Positions 7,444-16,312 of a stretch of 64,000 nucleotides of DNA are shown here, piece after piece. The stretch spans positions 1 to 64,000 of the forward strand of contig NZ_JABBXD010000007.1 in assembly GCF_014750655.1 (NCBI RefSeq), given 5' to 3'. Numbering within the stretch: position 1 is the first letter of the stretch; each line of letters opens with the position of its first letter. The notes under the pieces are model-generated. The model had not been told where the DNA came from and did no database searches. It saw only the letters and a list, made by a program, of their open reading frames with translations. This DNA is from Salinimonas profundi. GTDB taxonomy: Bacteria > Pseudomonadota > Gammaproteobacteria > Enterobacterales > Alteromonadaceae. The translations under genes were made by a program, and so were the position numbers.

Positions 7444-8385
7444 TTATTTGGCGTAGGTATCTACGAACAAGGCTTCTAATCGTTGTGCGTCAACGTTTGT
7501 CGCAACACTGACCGTTTGCGCTTCTGTCCACAGCGGGCTGGCGGTGCTACCGACGGGGGCGACAATGGTTTGCCCTCTGTTTAAATCGTCGGTTGAAACC
7601 CGGATATTGCCCTCTGTCATCTCAAAAAGATCAGGCTGAATCAGATGCGCCAACGGGAAGGCATCGTGGAAGCAACATACACGCTCGTCGCCTTCTTTAG
7701 TGTAAAAATCAATGTAGAACTGCGCAGCCTGCTGGACAAATCCACCCAGCTTTTCATTTTTTTGCGCCAGTGTATCAACAAACGCTTCTTTAAAACGAAC
7801 GGTGTTGGTCACATCAAGGCCGAACATGGCAATGTCCCAGTCGGCTGAAAAAACGATATCGGCCGCGTGCGCATCATTCCAGATGTTAGCTTCTGCCACC
7901 GGTGTGACATTACCAGGAACAAATGCCGCACCACCCATAATGCTGACGCCTTTAACCAGTTTGGGAAGTTCAGGCTCCAGACGCAAAGCCAGCGCAAGAT
8001 TGCCTAGCGGGCCAATGGCAACCAGCGTAATTTCACCTGGATGCTGACGCGCCATATCGACGATAAATTGTGCCGAGCTGCGCGGATCCAGTTTACCTTC
8101 CGCCGCAGGGTAATTGATGTTGCCAAAACCGTCTTCGCCATGAACAAAATGTGCGTAAGAAGATTCGGGGCCAACCCACGGCATACCTACACCTTTGGTA
8201 ACCGGGATGTCTTTTTCTGCCAACTTACACAATGTGATGGCATTTTTAGCTGCCATATCCACAGGCACATTGCCAAACACCGTTGTCAGGCCCAGCACCT
8301 CAATGTCTGGTGACTGAAACGCAAAAAAGATAGCCATCGCATCATCGATACCCGGGTCGGTATCTAAAATTATTTTATGTGTCAT
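7444..8385 (-). CDS. Nucleoside hydrolase (IUNH family)
   Basis: A 313-residue inosine-uridine preferring nucleoside hydrolase. The N-terminal metal and ribose site DTDPGIDDAMAI begins at residue 8, and the second aspartate motif IWNDAHAADIVFSA lies near residue 170. The enzyme cleaves the N-glycosidic bond of ribonucleosides to base and free ribose. It is translated from the same transcript as the ribokinase upstream (18-bp gap), so ribose released here would be phosphorylated at once and enter RpiA. Whether purines or pyrimidines are preferred cannot be read from the sequence. Confidence 0.92.
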   Translation of the reverse strand: MTHKIILDTDPGIDDAMAIFFAFQSPDIEVLGLTTVFGNVPVDMAAKNAITLCKLAEKDIPVTKGVGMPWVGPESSYAHFVHGEDGFGNINYPAAEGKLDPRSSAQFIVDMARQHPGEITLVAIGPLGNLALALRLEPELPKLVKGVSIMGGAAFVPGNVTPVAEANIWNDAHAADIVFSADWDIAMFGLDVTNTVRFKEAFVDTLAQKNEKLGGFVQQAAQFYIDFYTKEGDERVCCFHDAFPLAHLIQPDLFEMTEGNIRVSTDDLNRGQTIVAPVGSTASPLWTEAQTVSVATNVDAQRLEALFVDTYAK

Positions 8386-8403
8386 TCGTTGTTATTCCAA
8401 AAA

Positions 8404-9297
8404 TCAGGCGTTCTTTGCCAGGAAGCGGTCGACTTCCTTCTGAGAGGGTATAGATTGAGCGGCACCCTGGCGGGTGACAGCCAAAGCAGAAGCGGCACAG
8501 CCACGTTTCAGGGCTTGTCTGGCATCTGTGTGATTACTGTAAGCAGACAGGAAATATCCGATGAAGGTATCACCTGCAGCAGTGGTATCAACGGCGTCGA
8601 CTTCAAATGCCGGTACTTTTTCCACAGTGTCTTTTCGGATCATCATCACGCCTTCTTTACCCAACGTAATCAGTACTTCAGCGTGCTGCCATTTTTCCTG
8701 AAAACAGGCCACGATATCATCCAGCGATGACTGCCCGGTGATGGCTGCTGCTTCTGTCTCATTAACGATCAGCAGATCTACACAATCTAATGGCAGGTCG
8801 TGAACATTATCGCTCATCGGCGCCGGATTAAATGCCACTTTTAAGCCTTTGTCGCGCGCCTGTGTAAGCACCTCATCGATACAGCTTGTTTCGTTTTGGG
8901 TTAGTACCCAGTCAGATGACCCTGTATCCAGCAGCGCTTTTTTAACCGTATCAGGCGTAATAGTCTGGTTGGCGCCACCAAACAGCACAATGGCGTTTTC
9001 GCCACTAGGTGTAACCTGAATAATGGCGTGACCCGAAGGCACGTCATGGCAGCTAACATAGCGACAGTCCACGCCATTTTTAATGAGTGTCTGTTTAAAA
9101 GACGCGTCGGATTCGTGAATACTACCAACATGCTTCACATCAGCACCGGCCTGAGCCAGTGCGATTGACTGGTTGGCACCCTTGCCACCCAGTAATTGCT
9201 GATAGTTTGATGAGGCCAGGGTTTCACCTGGTTTAACGAAATGGTCCACCGAATAAACATGATCGATATTGATGGAACCGAAATTAATTACAGCCAT
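8404..9297 (-). CDS. rbsK: Ribokinase (PfkB family)
   Basis: A PfkB-fold sugar kinase of 297 residues from the chosen start. It has the substrate loop GGKGANQSIALAQAGA near residue 36 and the C-terminal signature VDTTAAGDTFIGYFLSAY containing the catalytic aspartate. A longer in-frame start at 9426 would add 43 residues that resemble no ribokinase; the ATG at 9297 begins with the typical MAVINFGSINIDHVY and follows GAGAAGAAG. It forms an operon with the nucleoside hydrolase. The enzyme phosphorylates ribose to ribose 5-phosphate. Another pentose specificity is possible. Confidence 0.88.
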   Translation of the reverse strand: MAVINFGSINIDHVYSVDHFVKPGETLASSNYQQLLGGKGANQSIALAQAGADVKHVGSIHESDASFKQTLIKNGVDCRYVSCHDVPSGHAIIQVTPSGENAIVLFGGANQTITPDTVKKALLDTGSSDWVLTQNETSCIDEVLTQARDKGLKVAFNPAPMSDNVHDLPLDCVDLLIVNETEAAAITGQSSLDDIVACFQEKWQHAEVLITLGKEGVMMIRKDTVEKVPAFEVDAVDTTAAGDTFIGYFLSAYSNHTDARQALKRGCAASALAVTRQGAAQSIPSQKEVDRFLAKNA

Positions 9298-9502
9298 TTC
9301 TTCTTCTCGTCGAAAGAGGGCGTCTCCCAGAATGCCGCTGTTCATTTTTCGCCCGTGAGCCGAAAGGTTCACGGCGGAAGAATCATCATGACCGTAGGCT
9401 TCTCGATACGCGCCGAGCTTGCTCAATAGTCATAAGTTCAACTTCCTTTTTTTAAAGCATCGGCCAGGGACATGAAATGAACTGGCAAACATCCCAGGAG
9501 AC

Positions 9503-9551
9503 ATTGATCAATTATAAAGCGCTACAGGGTATATGAAACGCGCAGGCGCGT
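9503..9551. promoter_or_regulatory. Two perfect dyads upstream of the ribokinase operon
   Basis: ATTGATCAAT (9503-9512) and ACGCGC-AG-GCGCGT (9538-9551) are perfect palindromes within 50 bp. The second has a 2-nt centre, which suits a protein operator better than an RNA hairpin. They may bind the regulator of the nucleoside genes. No regulator gene is adjacent. Confidence 0.3.
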
Positions 9552-9807
9552 GAAGAGATCAGTCGCCGTCGCTATACAATTGGTTACGCTTACCATTTTA
9601 AATGACACCGACTCACGTTCATACGCAGTGTCGGTACAGATGCCACGATTATGTTGTTGCGCTGAAAAATTTCAACCAAAACTTAACCAAATGGTCAAAG
9701 AAATAACTGCTGGATAAGATCTTAATAGATAATCGGTGTAAACGAAAGGGCAGCGTTATGCTGTTATTGTATAAACGCAAACAAAATGTCTGATAGCATC
9801 ATACTGT

Positions 9808-9879
9808 AAAGCGGGTAAGCAAATGCATAACAGACCGAACGCGGAGCAAGTGTCGCGCTAGGCTTTAACCCCGCTTTTT
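9808..9879 (+). ncRNA. Candidate leader hairpin or small RNA end before ygfB
   Basis: AAAGCGGG (9808-9815) pairs with CCCGCTTT (9870-9877), and the stem extends with TAAGC against GCTTTA through small bulges. A T tract ends at 9879. The form is that of an intrinsic terminator placed 45 bp before the ygfB start, so it could end a small RNA or attenuate ygfB. No matching gene upstream on this strand was found. Confidence 0.3.
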
Positions 9880-9924
9880 GCTAGGATTAGACGTGTAAAA
9901 TACTCCATTGCAAAAAGGTAACCC

Positions 9925-10491
9925 GTGGACAGACAACTCGATTATGACAACGTAACCAATATACTGTTTCAGCATTCCGTAAATGCTGATGCGGCTGAAA
10001 TTCACGGAATCATGTGTGGCATGTTGTGTGGGGGGATGTCTCTGACTGACCAAAAGTGGCAGTCGGTACTGGCCGATACCACCAATCAGGGCGAACCTTT
10101 CTCTCAGGCAGTGAGTTTTAATCTTGAACAGCTTTACAGTCAGACCTGCGAACAGCTACTTGAAGGTGAGTTCAGTCTGCAATTGATGCTACCTGATGAC
10201 CAGACGCCGATTAACGATCGCGGTGTGGCGCTAATTAACTGGGTGCAGGGATTTATGCTTGGTTTCGGGCTGCACCAGCAGGATCTGATGCAATGCTCTG
10301 CTGATGTACGAGAAGCCATCAACGATTTTTCTGATATCTCCCGCATGGAAGAGCCCATGGAAGCCGATGAAGAATCGGAAAAAGCGCTGTACGAAGTTGT
10401 AGAGTATGTAAAAGTATCAGCGCTGCTGTGCTTTAGCGAGCTTGGTCGTTCTTTACTCGATGATCAAAAAGACACACCGTCGGTACATTAA
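9925..10491 (+). CDS. ygfB: YgfB/YecA (UPF0149) family protein
   Basis: A 188-residue UPF0149 protein, all-helical, with the conserved segment EIHGIMCGMLCGG near residue 25 and the WVQGFMLGFGLHQQDL segment near 110. The GTG start at 9925 has AAAGG upstream. It abuts pepP, whose ATG follows its stop codon directly, and so begins the conserved ygfB-pepP-ubiH-ubiI cluster. In Pseudomonas a YgfB homologue affects ampDh3 expression; the role here is unknown. Confidence 0.88.
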   Translation: MDRQLDYDNVTNILFQHSVNADAAEIHGIMCGMLCGGMSLTDQKWQSVLADTTNQGEPFSQAVSFNLEQLYSQTCEQLLEGEFSLQLMLPDDQTPINDRGVALINWVQGFMLGFGLHQQDLMQCSADVREAINDFSDISRMEEPMEADEESEKALYEVVEYVKVSALLCFSELGRSLLDDQKDTPSVH

Positions 10492-11799
10492 ATGATTAGC
10501 CAGCAAGAATTTATCGCGCGTCAGCAGCGTTTGCTGGCACAGTGCGCCCCGGGTAGTGTTTGTATTATTCCCGCCGCCCGGTTGGTAACCCGCAGTCGGG
10601 ATACCGAATACACGTTTCGTCAGGATAGCGACTTTTGGTATCTGACCGGTTTTGATGAGCCAGACACCTGGCTGCTGCTATCTAATCATGAGCGGCATCA
10701 GCACTCGTTTTCGGCGATGATATGTCAGCCCAAAGATAAGTCACAGGAAATCTGGCAGGGCCGCCGGCTTGGCGCTGAAGCGGCTATTGCCCGTTTTGAC
10801 CTGGATGAGGCGTACGACCTGTCTGAATTACCGGAAGTGCTGATGGAGTGGCTATACGGTCATGACCACGTGTATTTTGCATTGGGGCAGCACGGGCATG
10901 CCGATACACTATTTTTAGAGGCGATGGCGGCATTGCGCGATGCGCCAAAAGAAAGCTGTGCGCCGCCATCAATTCAGGATATCCGCCCGCTTTTACACGA
11001 AATGCGGTTGTTCAAGTCGGCGTGTGAGGTCGCGGTGATGAAAGCAGCGGGTAAAATATCGGCTGCAGCGCACACCCGAGCGATGAAAGCGGCCCGACCG
11101 GGTATGTATGAATACCAGCTTGAGGCAGAGCTACACCACGAATTTGCGATGGCTGGCGCGCGCACTCCGGCCTACTCAACCATTGTCGGCAGCGGTGAAA
11201 ACGCCTGCGTGCTGCATTACACGCAAAATAATAAAGCGCTGGAAGACGGGGATCTGGTACTGATTGATGCCGGTGCTGAGTACATGGGATACGCGGCAGA
11301 TATTACCCGTACCTTCCCTGTCTCAGGGCAGTTCTCTGAACCGCAAAAAGCAATCTATGCACTGGTACTTAAAGCGCAGCAAAAAGCACTGGATTTTATC
11401 GCCCCCGGCGTCACCTTAAAAGAAGCCACGCTGCTGGTGGTTGAGATTATTACCGAAGGTCTTATCGAACTTGGTCTTTTACGCGGAACATTAAGTGAAA
11501 ACCTGGAAAATGAGAGCTGGCGTGCGTTTTTCATGCATGGGCTGGGTCATTTCATTGGTCTGGACGTTCACGATGTGGGTAACTATCGTATTGATGGCGA
11601 AGACAGACCCTTACAACCGGGCATGGTTATCACGGTAGAGCCGGGTATTTATATTGCGCCAGATGCTGATGTAGACGATGCTTATCGTGGTATCGGCGTC
11701 AGAATTGAAGATGATGTGGCCATTACTGCCACGGGCATTGACGTATTAACCGCTGATGTGCCCAAGTCTATAGAAGAGATTGAGGCACTAAAGAGATAA
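10492..11799 (+). CDS. pepP: Xaa-Pro aminopeptidase
   Basis: A 435-residue M24B metallopeptidase that removes N-terminal residues before proline. An N-terminal AMP_N domain (about 1-165) precedes the pita-bread catalytic domain. All five metal ligands are present and numbered almost as in E. coli PepP: D259 and D270 (IDAGAEYMGYAADITRTF), H353 (HGLGHFIGL), E383 (VEPGIYI) and E406 (RIEDDV). It is translationally coupled to ygfB and followed three bases later by ubiH. No signal peptide is seen, so it is cytoplasmic, unlike the exported M24 protein at 14256. Confidence 0.95.
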   Translation: MISQQEFIARQQRLLAQCAPGSVCIIPAARLVTRSRDTEYTFRQDSDFWYLTGFDEPDTWLLLSNHERHQHSFSAMICQPKDKSQEIWQGRRLGAEAAIARFDLDEAYDLSELPEVLMEWLYGHDHVYFALGQHGHADTLFLEAMAALRDAPKESCAPPSIQDIRPLLHEMRLFKSACEVAVMKAAGKISAAAHTRAMKAARPGMYEYQLEAELHHEFAMAGARTPAYSTIVGSGENACVLHYTQNNKALEDGDLVLIDAGAEYMGYAADITRTFPVSGQFSEPQKAIYALVLKAQQKALDFIAPGVTLKEATLLVVEIITEGLIELGLLRGTLSENLENESWRAFFMHGLGHFIGLDVHDVGNYRIDGEDRPLQPGMVITVEPGIYIAPDADVDDAYRGIGVRIEDDVAITATGIDVLTADVPKSIEEIEALKR

Positions 11800-11802
11800 A
11801 CA

Positions 11803-13011
11803 GTGACTGAACAGACAGCGACACGGACGGATATAGCAATCATCGGGGGCGGCACAGTAGGCAGCGCCCTCGCGCTGGGTATTACTCAGCGTACCGCGTT
11901 TAGTGTGACGGTCATTGATGCTAATACGCTGGATAACAGTCAGCAGCATCCGGGGTTCGATGCCCGCGTCATTGCCCTGGCGCGGCGCACGGTGGATGAA
12001 TTTACCGCGCTGGGCGCCGATATCTCGCAGAGTAATGCTGCGCCCATCCAGCATATTCAGGTCTCTGATAAAGGCGCTGCCGGATTATGTAACCTGCATG
12101 CCGACGCGTTCGGGCTTGATGCGTTTGGACACGTCATTGCGCTTAGTGCTCTGGGCCCGATTCTTAATAGCGCGATAGGTCATGCGGCTAAACGTATCGA
12201 AAACACGTCTGTAAAATCAGCACAACAAAGCAATGAGCAGGTTGCGCTGTGTCTTAGTAACGGTGAAACCTTATCGGCCCGTCTGGTGGTGCTGGCTGAT
12301 GGAGGGCGGTCAACACTGGCTGAGTCTCTAGGGTTTGAACGACGCGCTGAACCCTATGACCAGGTCGCGGTGATCTGCAATGTTACACTGTCAGAGCCTC
12401 ATCAGAACAAAGCCTATGAGCGGTTTACCCCCGACGGCCCACTTGCATTTTTGCCGTTCAACACCGATAAAAAAAATGCAGGAAACACCTTTTCCGTGGT
12501 GTGGACGGTTCGTCCAGAGCTTGCTGAGCAGCTGGTTGCTATGACGGATGCACAGTTTATCCGGGCGCTGCAAAAAGCATTTGGCTATCGCCACGGTACT
12601 ATCCGCCAGGCCGGCGAACGACAGCAGTACCCGCTGGCACTTCGGCACACTGACCGTCTGATCGCGCATCGTGTTGCGGTGGTTGGCAATGCGGCGCAAA
12701 CCCTTCACCCGATTGCAGGACAGGGATTTAACCTTGGTTTGCGTGATGTCATTACGCTAACCCATACCCTGACCAATAACGATGACCCCGGTAGTTTCAG
12801 TGTCTTGCGCGATTATGCCCGGGCCCGACAGCCGGATCGTGACCAGACTATCTGGCTGACTGACACACTGGTACGCAGTTTCTCCAATACGATGAAACCC
12901 CTTGTAGCGGGGCGCAACATCGGTTTGATAGCGATGGATAATTTGCATGCTATTCAGCAGCGCTTTGTCCGCCAGACTACCGGCTACGGTCCCTCGACGA
13001 CAGGAAATTAA
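11803..13011 (+). CDS. ubiH: 2-octaprenyl-6-methoxyphenol hydroxylase
   Basis: A 402-residue FAD-dependent aromatic hydroxylase of ubiquinone synthesis. Seen are the Rossmann motif IAIIGGGTVGSALALG at residue 10, the middle VVLADGGRST motif, and the C-terminal GNAAQTLHPIAGQGFNLGLR motif typical of UbiH. The start is GTG at 11803, three bases after the pepP stop. UbiH and the next gene hydroxylate different ring positions within the Ubi complex. Assignment of UbiH to this copy rests on gene order and the NAAQTLHP motif. Confidence 0.9.
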   Translation: MTEQTATRTDIAIIGGGTVGSALALGITQRTAFSVTVIDANTLDNSQQHPGFDARVIALARRTVDEFTALGADISQSNAAPIQHIQVSDKGAAGLCNLHADAFGLDAFGHVIALSALGPILNSAIGHAAKRIENTSVKSAQQSNEQVALCLSNGETLSARLVVLADGGRSTLAESLGFERRAEPYDQVAVICNVTLSEPHQNKAYERFTPDGPLAFLPFNTDKKNAGNTFSVVWTVRPELAEQLVAMTDAQFIRALQKAFGYRHGTIRQAGERQQYPLALRHTDRLIAHRVAVVGNAAQTLHPIAGQGFNLGLRDVITLTHTLTNNDDPGSFSVLRDYARARQPDRDQTIWLTDTLVRSFSNTMKPLVAGRNIGLIAMDNLHAIQQRFVRQTTGYGPSTTGN

Positions 13012-13015
13012 GTCT

Positions 13016-14188
13016 ATGCACAAAGTTGATATTGCAATTGTAGGAGGGGGCATGGCCGGGCTGACACTGGCTGCGGCATTGTCCGGCAGTGATCTTGATG
13101 TTGCTCTTATCAGCCGGGAGCCACTGGCGCAATCTGTGCCTGAAACGCCGATGCTCCGCGTTAGTGCCATCAATGAAGCAAACCGGGAAGCGCTGAGCGC
13201 GTTAGGCGTATGGCAATATCTGCCAGAGGAGCGGGTTTCACCCTATACTCACATGCATGTGTGGGACAAAGATAGTTTTGGGCATATCCGCTTCGATCAT
13301 GAGCAAATGCAGCGCGCGCAACTGGGTCATATCATTGAAAATCAGGTGTTGGTTAACGCGCTGGCAGAACGGGTAGCACAGCAAAATAATGTCACCGTGC
13401 TGCAAAGCGGTATCGAAAAGGTGTTGTGGGGCGACCACGAGACGATGGTGATGCTGCAAAACGATGACGTGGTTGCCTGTAAGCTGGTGGTAGGCGCAGA
13501 TGGCGCGAATTCCTATGTGCGCAAGCAGGTCGGCTTTCCCATTACATTCCGCGATTACGGGCATACCGCGATTGTGGCAACAATTGAAACCTCGCAACCC
13601 CATGCACAAACGGCCAGACAGGTATTCACACCCACCGGGCCACTGGCTTTATTACCGTTAAAAGATCCGCATCTTTGTTCCATTGTCTGGTCTCAGGATA
13701 CGCCGGAAGCTGAAAGGTTATTGCAACTGGATGATGAGGCGTTCGCCCACGCGCTGACCGCCGCAACTAATAGTGAAGTGGGTACTATCACGCTTAAAAG
13801 TGAGCGCAAATCTTTTCCGTTAACCATGCGGTACGCCAGGCAGTGGGCCAGTGAAGGCGCGGTCATCATCGGTGATGCGGCACATACTATTCATCCGCTG
13901 GCCGGACAGGGCGCAAATCTTGGAATGCAGGATGCGCTGGCGCTGGCAGATTTACTTCGCCAGCTTGAGCAGCAAAACAAACCATTCGCCCGTTTACGGT
14001 ATTTACGCCCCTTTGAGCGGGCCCGAAAAGCCGAAGCGATGAAAATGGTCAGTGCAATGGATGGCTTCAAACTTTTATTTGAGGGCGACAATCCACTCAA
14101 AAAGATGGTACGCGGTATTGGTCTGGTCACGACCGATAATATACCAGCGCTCAAACAGAAGCTTATCAGTCAGGCTATGGGATTTTAA
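13016..14188 (+). CDS. ubiI: UbiI/VisC-like FAD-dependent ubiquinone hydroxylase
   Basis: A 390-residue FAD monooxygenase, paralogue of ubiH, with IAIVGGGMAGLTLAAAL at the N terminus, VVGADGANSYVRKQ in the middle and GDAAHTIHPLAGQGANLGMQ near residue 285. An upstream in-frame ATG at 12947 lies inside ubiH and is unlikely; the ATG at 13016 begins right at the Rossmann strand and follows GGAAAT. Position after ubiH points to UbiI (C5 hydroxylation). A UbiF-like specificity cannot be excluded by inspection. Confidence 0.82.
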   Translation: MHKVDIAIVGGGMAGLTLAAALSGSDLDVALISREPLAQSVPETPMLRVSAINEANREALSALGVWQYLPEERVSPYTHMHVWDKDSFGHIRFDHEQMQRAQLGHIIENQVLVNALAERVAQQNNVTVLQSGIEKVLWGDHETMVMLQNDDVVACKLVVGADGANSYVRKQVGFPITFRDYGHTAIVATIETSQPHAQTARQVFTPTGPLALLPLKDPHLCSIVWSQDTPEAERLLQLDDEAFAHALTAATNSEVGTITLKSERKSFPLTMRYARQWASEGAVIIGDAAHTIHPLAGQGANLGMQDALALADLLRQLEQQNKPFARLRYLRPFERARKAEAMKMVSAMDGFKLLFEGDNPLKKMVRGIGLVTTDNIPALKQKLISQAMGF

Positions 14189-14255
14189 CGCAACATTTGC
14201 AAAGGTGTGAAAGGGTGCGCATGATAGTTCCTGTAAATAATAAACAGGATAACTC

Positions 14256-15557
14256 ATGGACAAGCGTGGATTTTTAAAATTTTCCGGTGTGGGGCTCGCG
14301 TCAGCCTCACTGCTTGCGGCTTCTGTTAAAGCAGGCGCGCAAACCACTTCTGACGACGCGTTTTATACCGATAACAAACTCACCGACATCACCGGTACAG
14401 TTAAGCCAATTTCCGCAAAAGAGCGACAATCGCGTATCAGTAAGGCGCAGTCTTTAATGGCTGAGCACGATATATCTGCGATCATCATCGAGCCGGGTGC
14501 AGCGATGGATTATTTCACGGGCATTCAGTGGTGGCGCAGTGAACGACTCACTGCTGTGGTTATCCCCAGAGAAGGCGAAATCGCCGTTGTGACGCCGTTT
14601 TTTGAAGCGCCCAGCGTAAAAGAAACCCTGCAGGTAGGTGATGATATTCGTGTCTGGCAGGAGCACGAGAGCCCGTTCGAGCAGGTAAAGCAGATTCTTA
14701 AAGACAGAAAAGTCACCAAAGGAAAAATCGGCTTTGAGCAAAGTGTTCGCTACTTTGTGTTAAATGGGCTGATGCCGCTGTTGCCTGATATGAAAAATGT
14801 ATCGGCAGAGCCGGTCACACTGGGCTGCCGGATGTATAAATCTGCCCACGAACTGCGTCTGATGCATAAGGCAAATGAAATCACACTGCAGGCTTATGGC
14901 CATGTTTATAAAAACCTTGAGGCAGGCATGTCGCAGGGGGATGTTAAAGGGCTGATGCAGTCTGCGCAACAAACGTTAGGCGGCAGCGGTATCTGGACCA
15001 TGGCCCTGTTTAACGAGGCATCTGCTTATCCGCACGGCACCCGACAGGAGCAGATTCTCAAAGAGGGCTCGGTGGTACTGATGGACTGTGGATGTTCAGT
15101 GCATGGTTACCAGTCAGATATCAGCCGCACGTTTGTATTTGGCGAAGCCAGCAAGAAACAGCAAAAAGTTTGGCAACTTGTGCGAGACGGTCAGCAGCGC
15201 GTATTTGAGCAGGCCCAACCGGGCAATACCGCCGGTAGTGTTGATGAGCGCGTTCGTCAGTATTACCAGGAGCAGGGCTATGGCCCTGGCTATCAGCTAC
15301 CGGGGCTTTCGCACCGCACCGGTCACGGCATTGGTATGGAAGGTCACGAACGGGTTAATTTCGTCAAAGGTGAAAAGCAAAAGCTGGCTCCGGGCATGTG
15401 CTTTTCCAATGAGCCGGGTATTTATATTCCGGGAGAGTTTGGGGTCAGGCTGGAAGACTGTCTGTATATCACCGATAAAGGGCCACAATGGTTTACCCGA
15501 CCGCCGCAGAGCCTGGAAAAGCCAATTGGTGAGCTGGCTTCATTACGTACTGAATAA
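14256..15557 (+). CDS. Exported M24 family metallopeptidase (Tat-type signal)
   Basis: A 433-residue M24 peptidase with an N-terminal signal, KRGFLKFSG followed by a hydrophobic stretch ending AGA, which resembles a twin-arginine signal with KR in place of RR. The catalytic domain keeps the metal ligands in MDCGCSVHGYQSDISRTF, HRTGHGIGMEGHE, SNEPGIYIPG and RLEDCLYI. The enzyme would act in the periplasm on Xaa-Pro peptides, which is an inference. It sits 67 bp after the ubi genes and is followed 17 bp later by the Sel1 gene, with which it may be co-transcribed. Confidence 0.85.
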   Translation: MDKRGFLKFSGVGLASASLLAASVKAGAQTTSDDAFYTDNKLTDITGTVKPISAKERQSRISKAQSLMAEHDISAIIIEPGAAMDYFTGIQWWRSERLTAVVIPREGEIAVVTPFFEAPSVKETLQVGDDIRVWQEHESPFEQVKQILKDRKVTKGKIGFEQSVRYFVLNGLMPLLPDMKNVSAEPVTLGCRMYKSAHELRLMHKANEITLQAYGHVYKNLEAGMSQGDVKGLMQSAQQTLGGSGIWTMALFNEASAYPHGTRQEQILKEGSVVLMDCGCSVHGYQSDISRTFVFGEASKKQQKVWQLVRDGQQRVFEQAQPGNTAGSVDERVRQYYQEQGYGPGYQLPGLSHRTGHGIGMEGHERVNFVKGEKQKLAPGMCFSNEPGIYIPGEFGVRLEDCLYITDKGPQWFTRPPQSLEKPIGELASLRTE

Positions 15558-15574
15558 CCGTAGGAACCATAGTC

Positions 15575-16312
15575 ATGAAAACAAGGAAGTTTGCGACACT
15601 ACTGCTGTTATGCGCAGCACTTGTTGTGGGTCATGCCCGGGCGCAGGATACAGCCATCCCCGATACACTGATAACGCAGTTGGGAAGCATGGCCGAAAGC
15701 GACAATGCAGAAGCCATGTATCATCTGGGTATGCTTTACAATAACGGCGTGGGCGTCCCCCGTTCGCCGTCAAAAGCATTGGCGTACTTTCGCCGGGCGG
15801 CTGAAAAGGGCGATGCGCTCGGTCAGTATAAGCTAGGCTGTTACCTGGTTGGGCAATTTGGTCAGATAGACGGCCTGCAGCTGAATAAAGACGAGGGAAT
15901 GAAGTATAAGCAGGCTGCAGCCGATGCCGGCTACGCGCTGGCGCAATACGATGTGGCCGGGGTTCGCTTTCAACAGAAGCAATGGGACAGCGCCCTCGAA
16001 TGGTTAACCCGTGCTGCGAAACAAGGGTATCGCCCGGCGATGGTGGCGCTTGCGGGCGTATACAGTGATAAGCAAACCCCGGTGTATGATCCGGTCAGTG
16101 CCTGGCAATATTTTCTGTTGATACCTGAATCGACTGGCAGTGAGTGGCTGCAGACCCGCCGGTCAGCGGTAGAAGCTGAACTGAGTGCAGAACAAAAGCA
16201 GAAAGCGGCTGATCAAAAGTCCAGCATGCAGTTTGCACCCACAGTCCTTACCAAACGTGCGCAAGCCGGGCTGGACAGAGCAAAAGCGCTGATAAAACAG
16301 CAGGATAATTAA
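15575..16312 (+). CDS. Sel1-repeat periplasmic protein
   Basis: A 245-residue protein with a signal peptide (cleavage after ARAQ, about residue 23) and several Sel1-like TPR repeats between about 40 and 165: AMYHLGMLYNNGVGVPRSPS is one clear unit, followed by degenerate ones. The C-terminal 60 residues are charged and helical. Such proteins mediate protein contacts; no partner can be named. It follows the exported M24 peptidase by 17 bp. Its stop codon overlaps that of the convergent LysR gene in the shared tetramer TTAA. Confidence 0.78.
   Translation: MKTRKFATLLLLCAALVVGHARAQDTAIPDTLITQLGSMAESDNAEAMYHLGMLYNNGVGVPRSPSKALAYFRRAAEKGDALGQYKLGCYLVGQFGQIDGLQLNKDEGMKYKQAAADAGYALAQYDVAGVRFQQKQWDSALEWLTRAAKQGYRPAMVALAGVYSDKQTPVYDPVSAWQYFLLIPESTGSEWLQTRRSAVEAELSAEQKQKAADQKSSMQFAPTVLTKRAQAGLDRAKALIKQQDN

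Larger units (their letters stand above)
9298..9924. other. Gene-free region between ribokinase and ygfB
   Basis: No coding sequence is supported here. In many gammaproteobacteria the divergent partner of ygfB is zapA followed by 6S RNA; neither can be recognised. The region holds two dyads (9503-9551) and a hairpin with a T tract (9808-9879). Confidence 0.5.

Noticed and set aside
9298..9426. 43-residue N-terminal extension of ribokinase
   Set aside because: The residues do not resemble ribokinases, and the ATG at 9297 has a purine-rich ribosome site.
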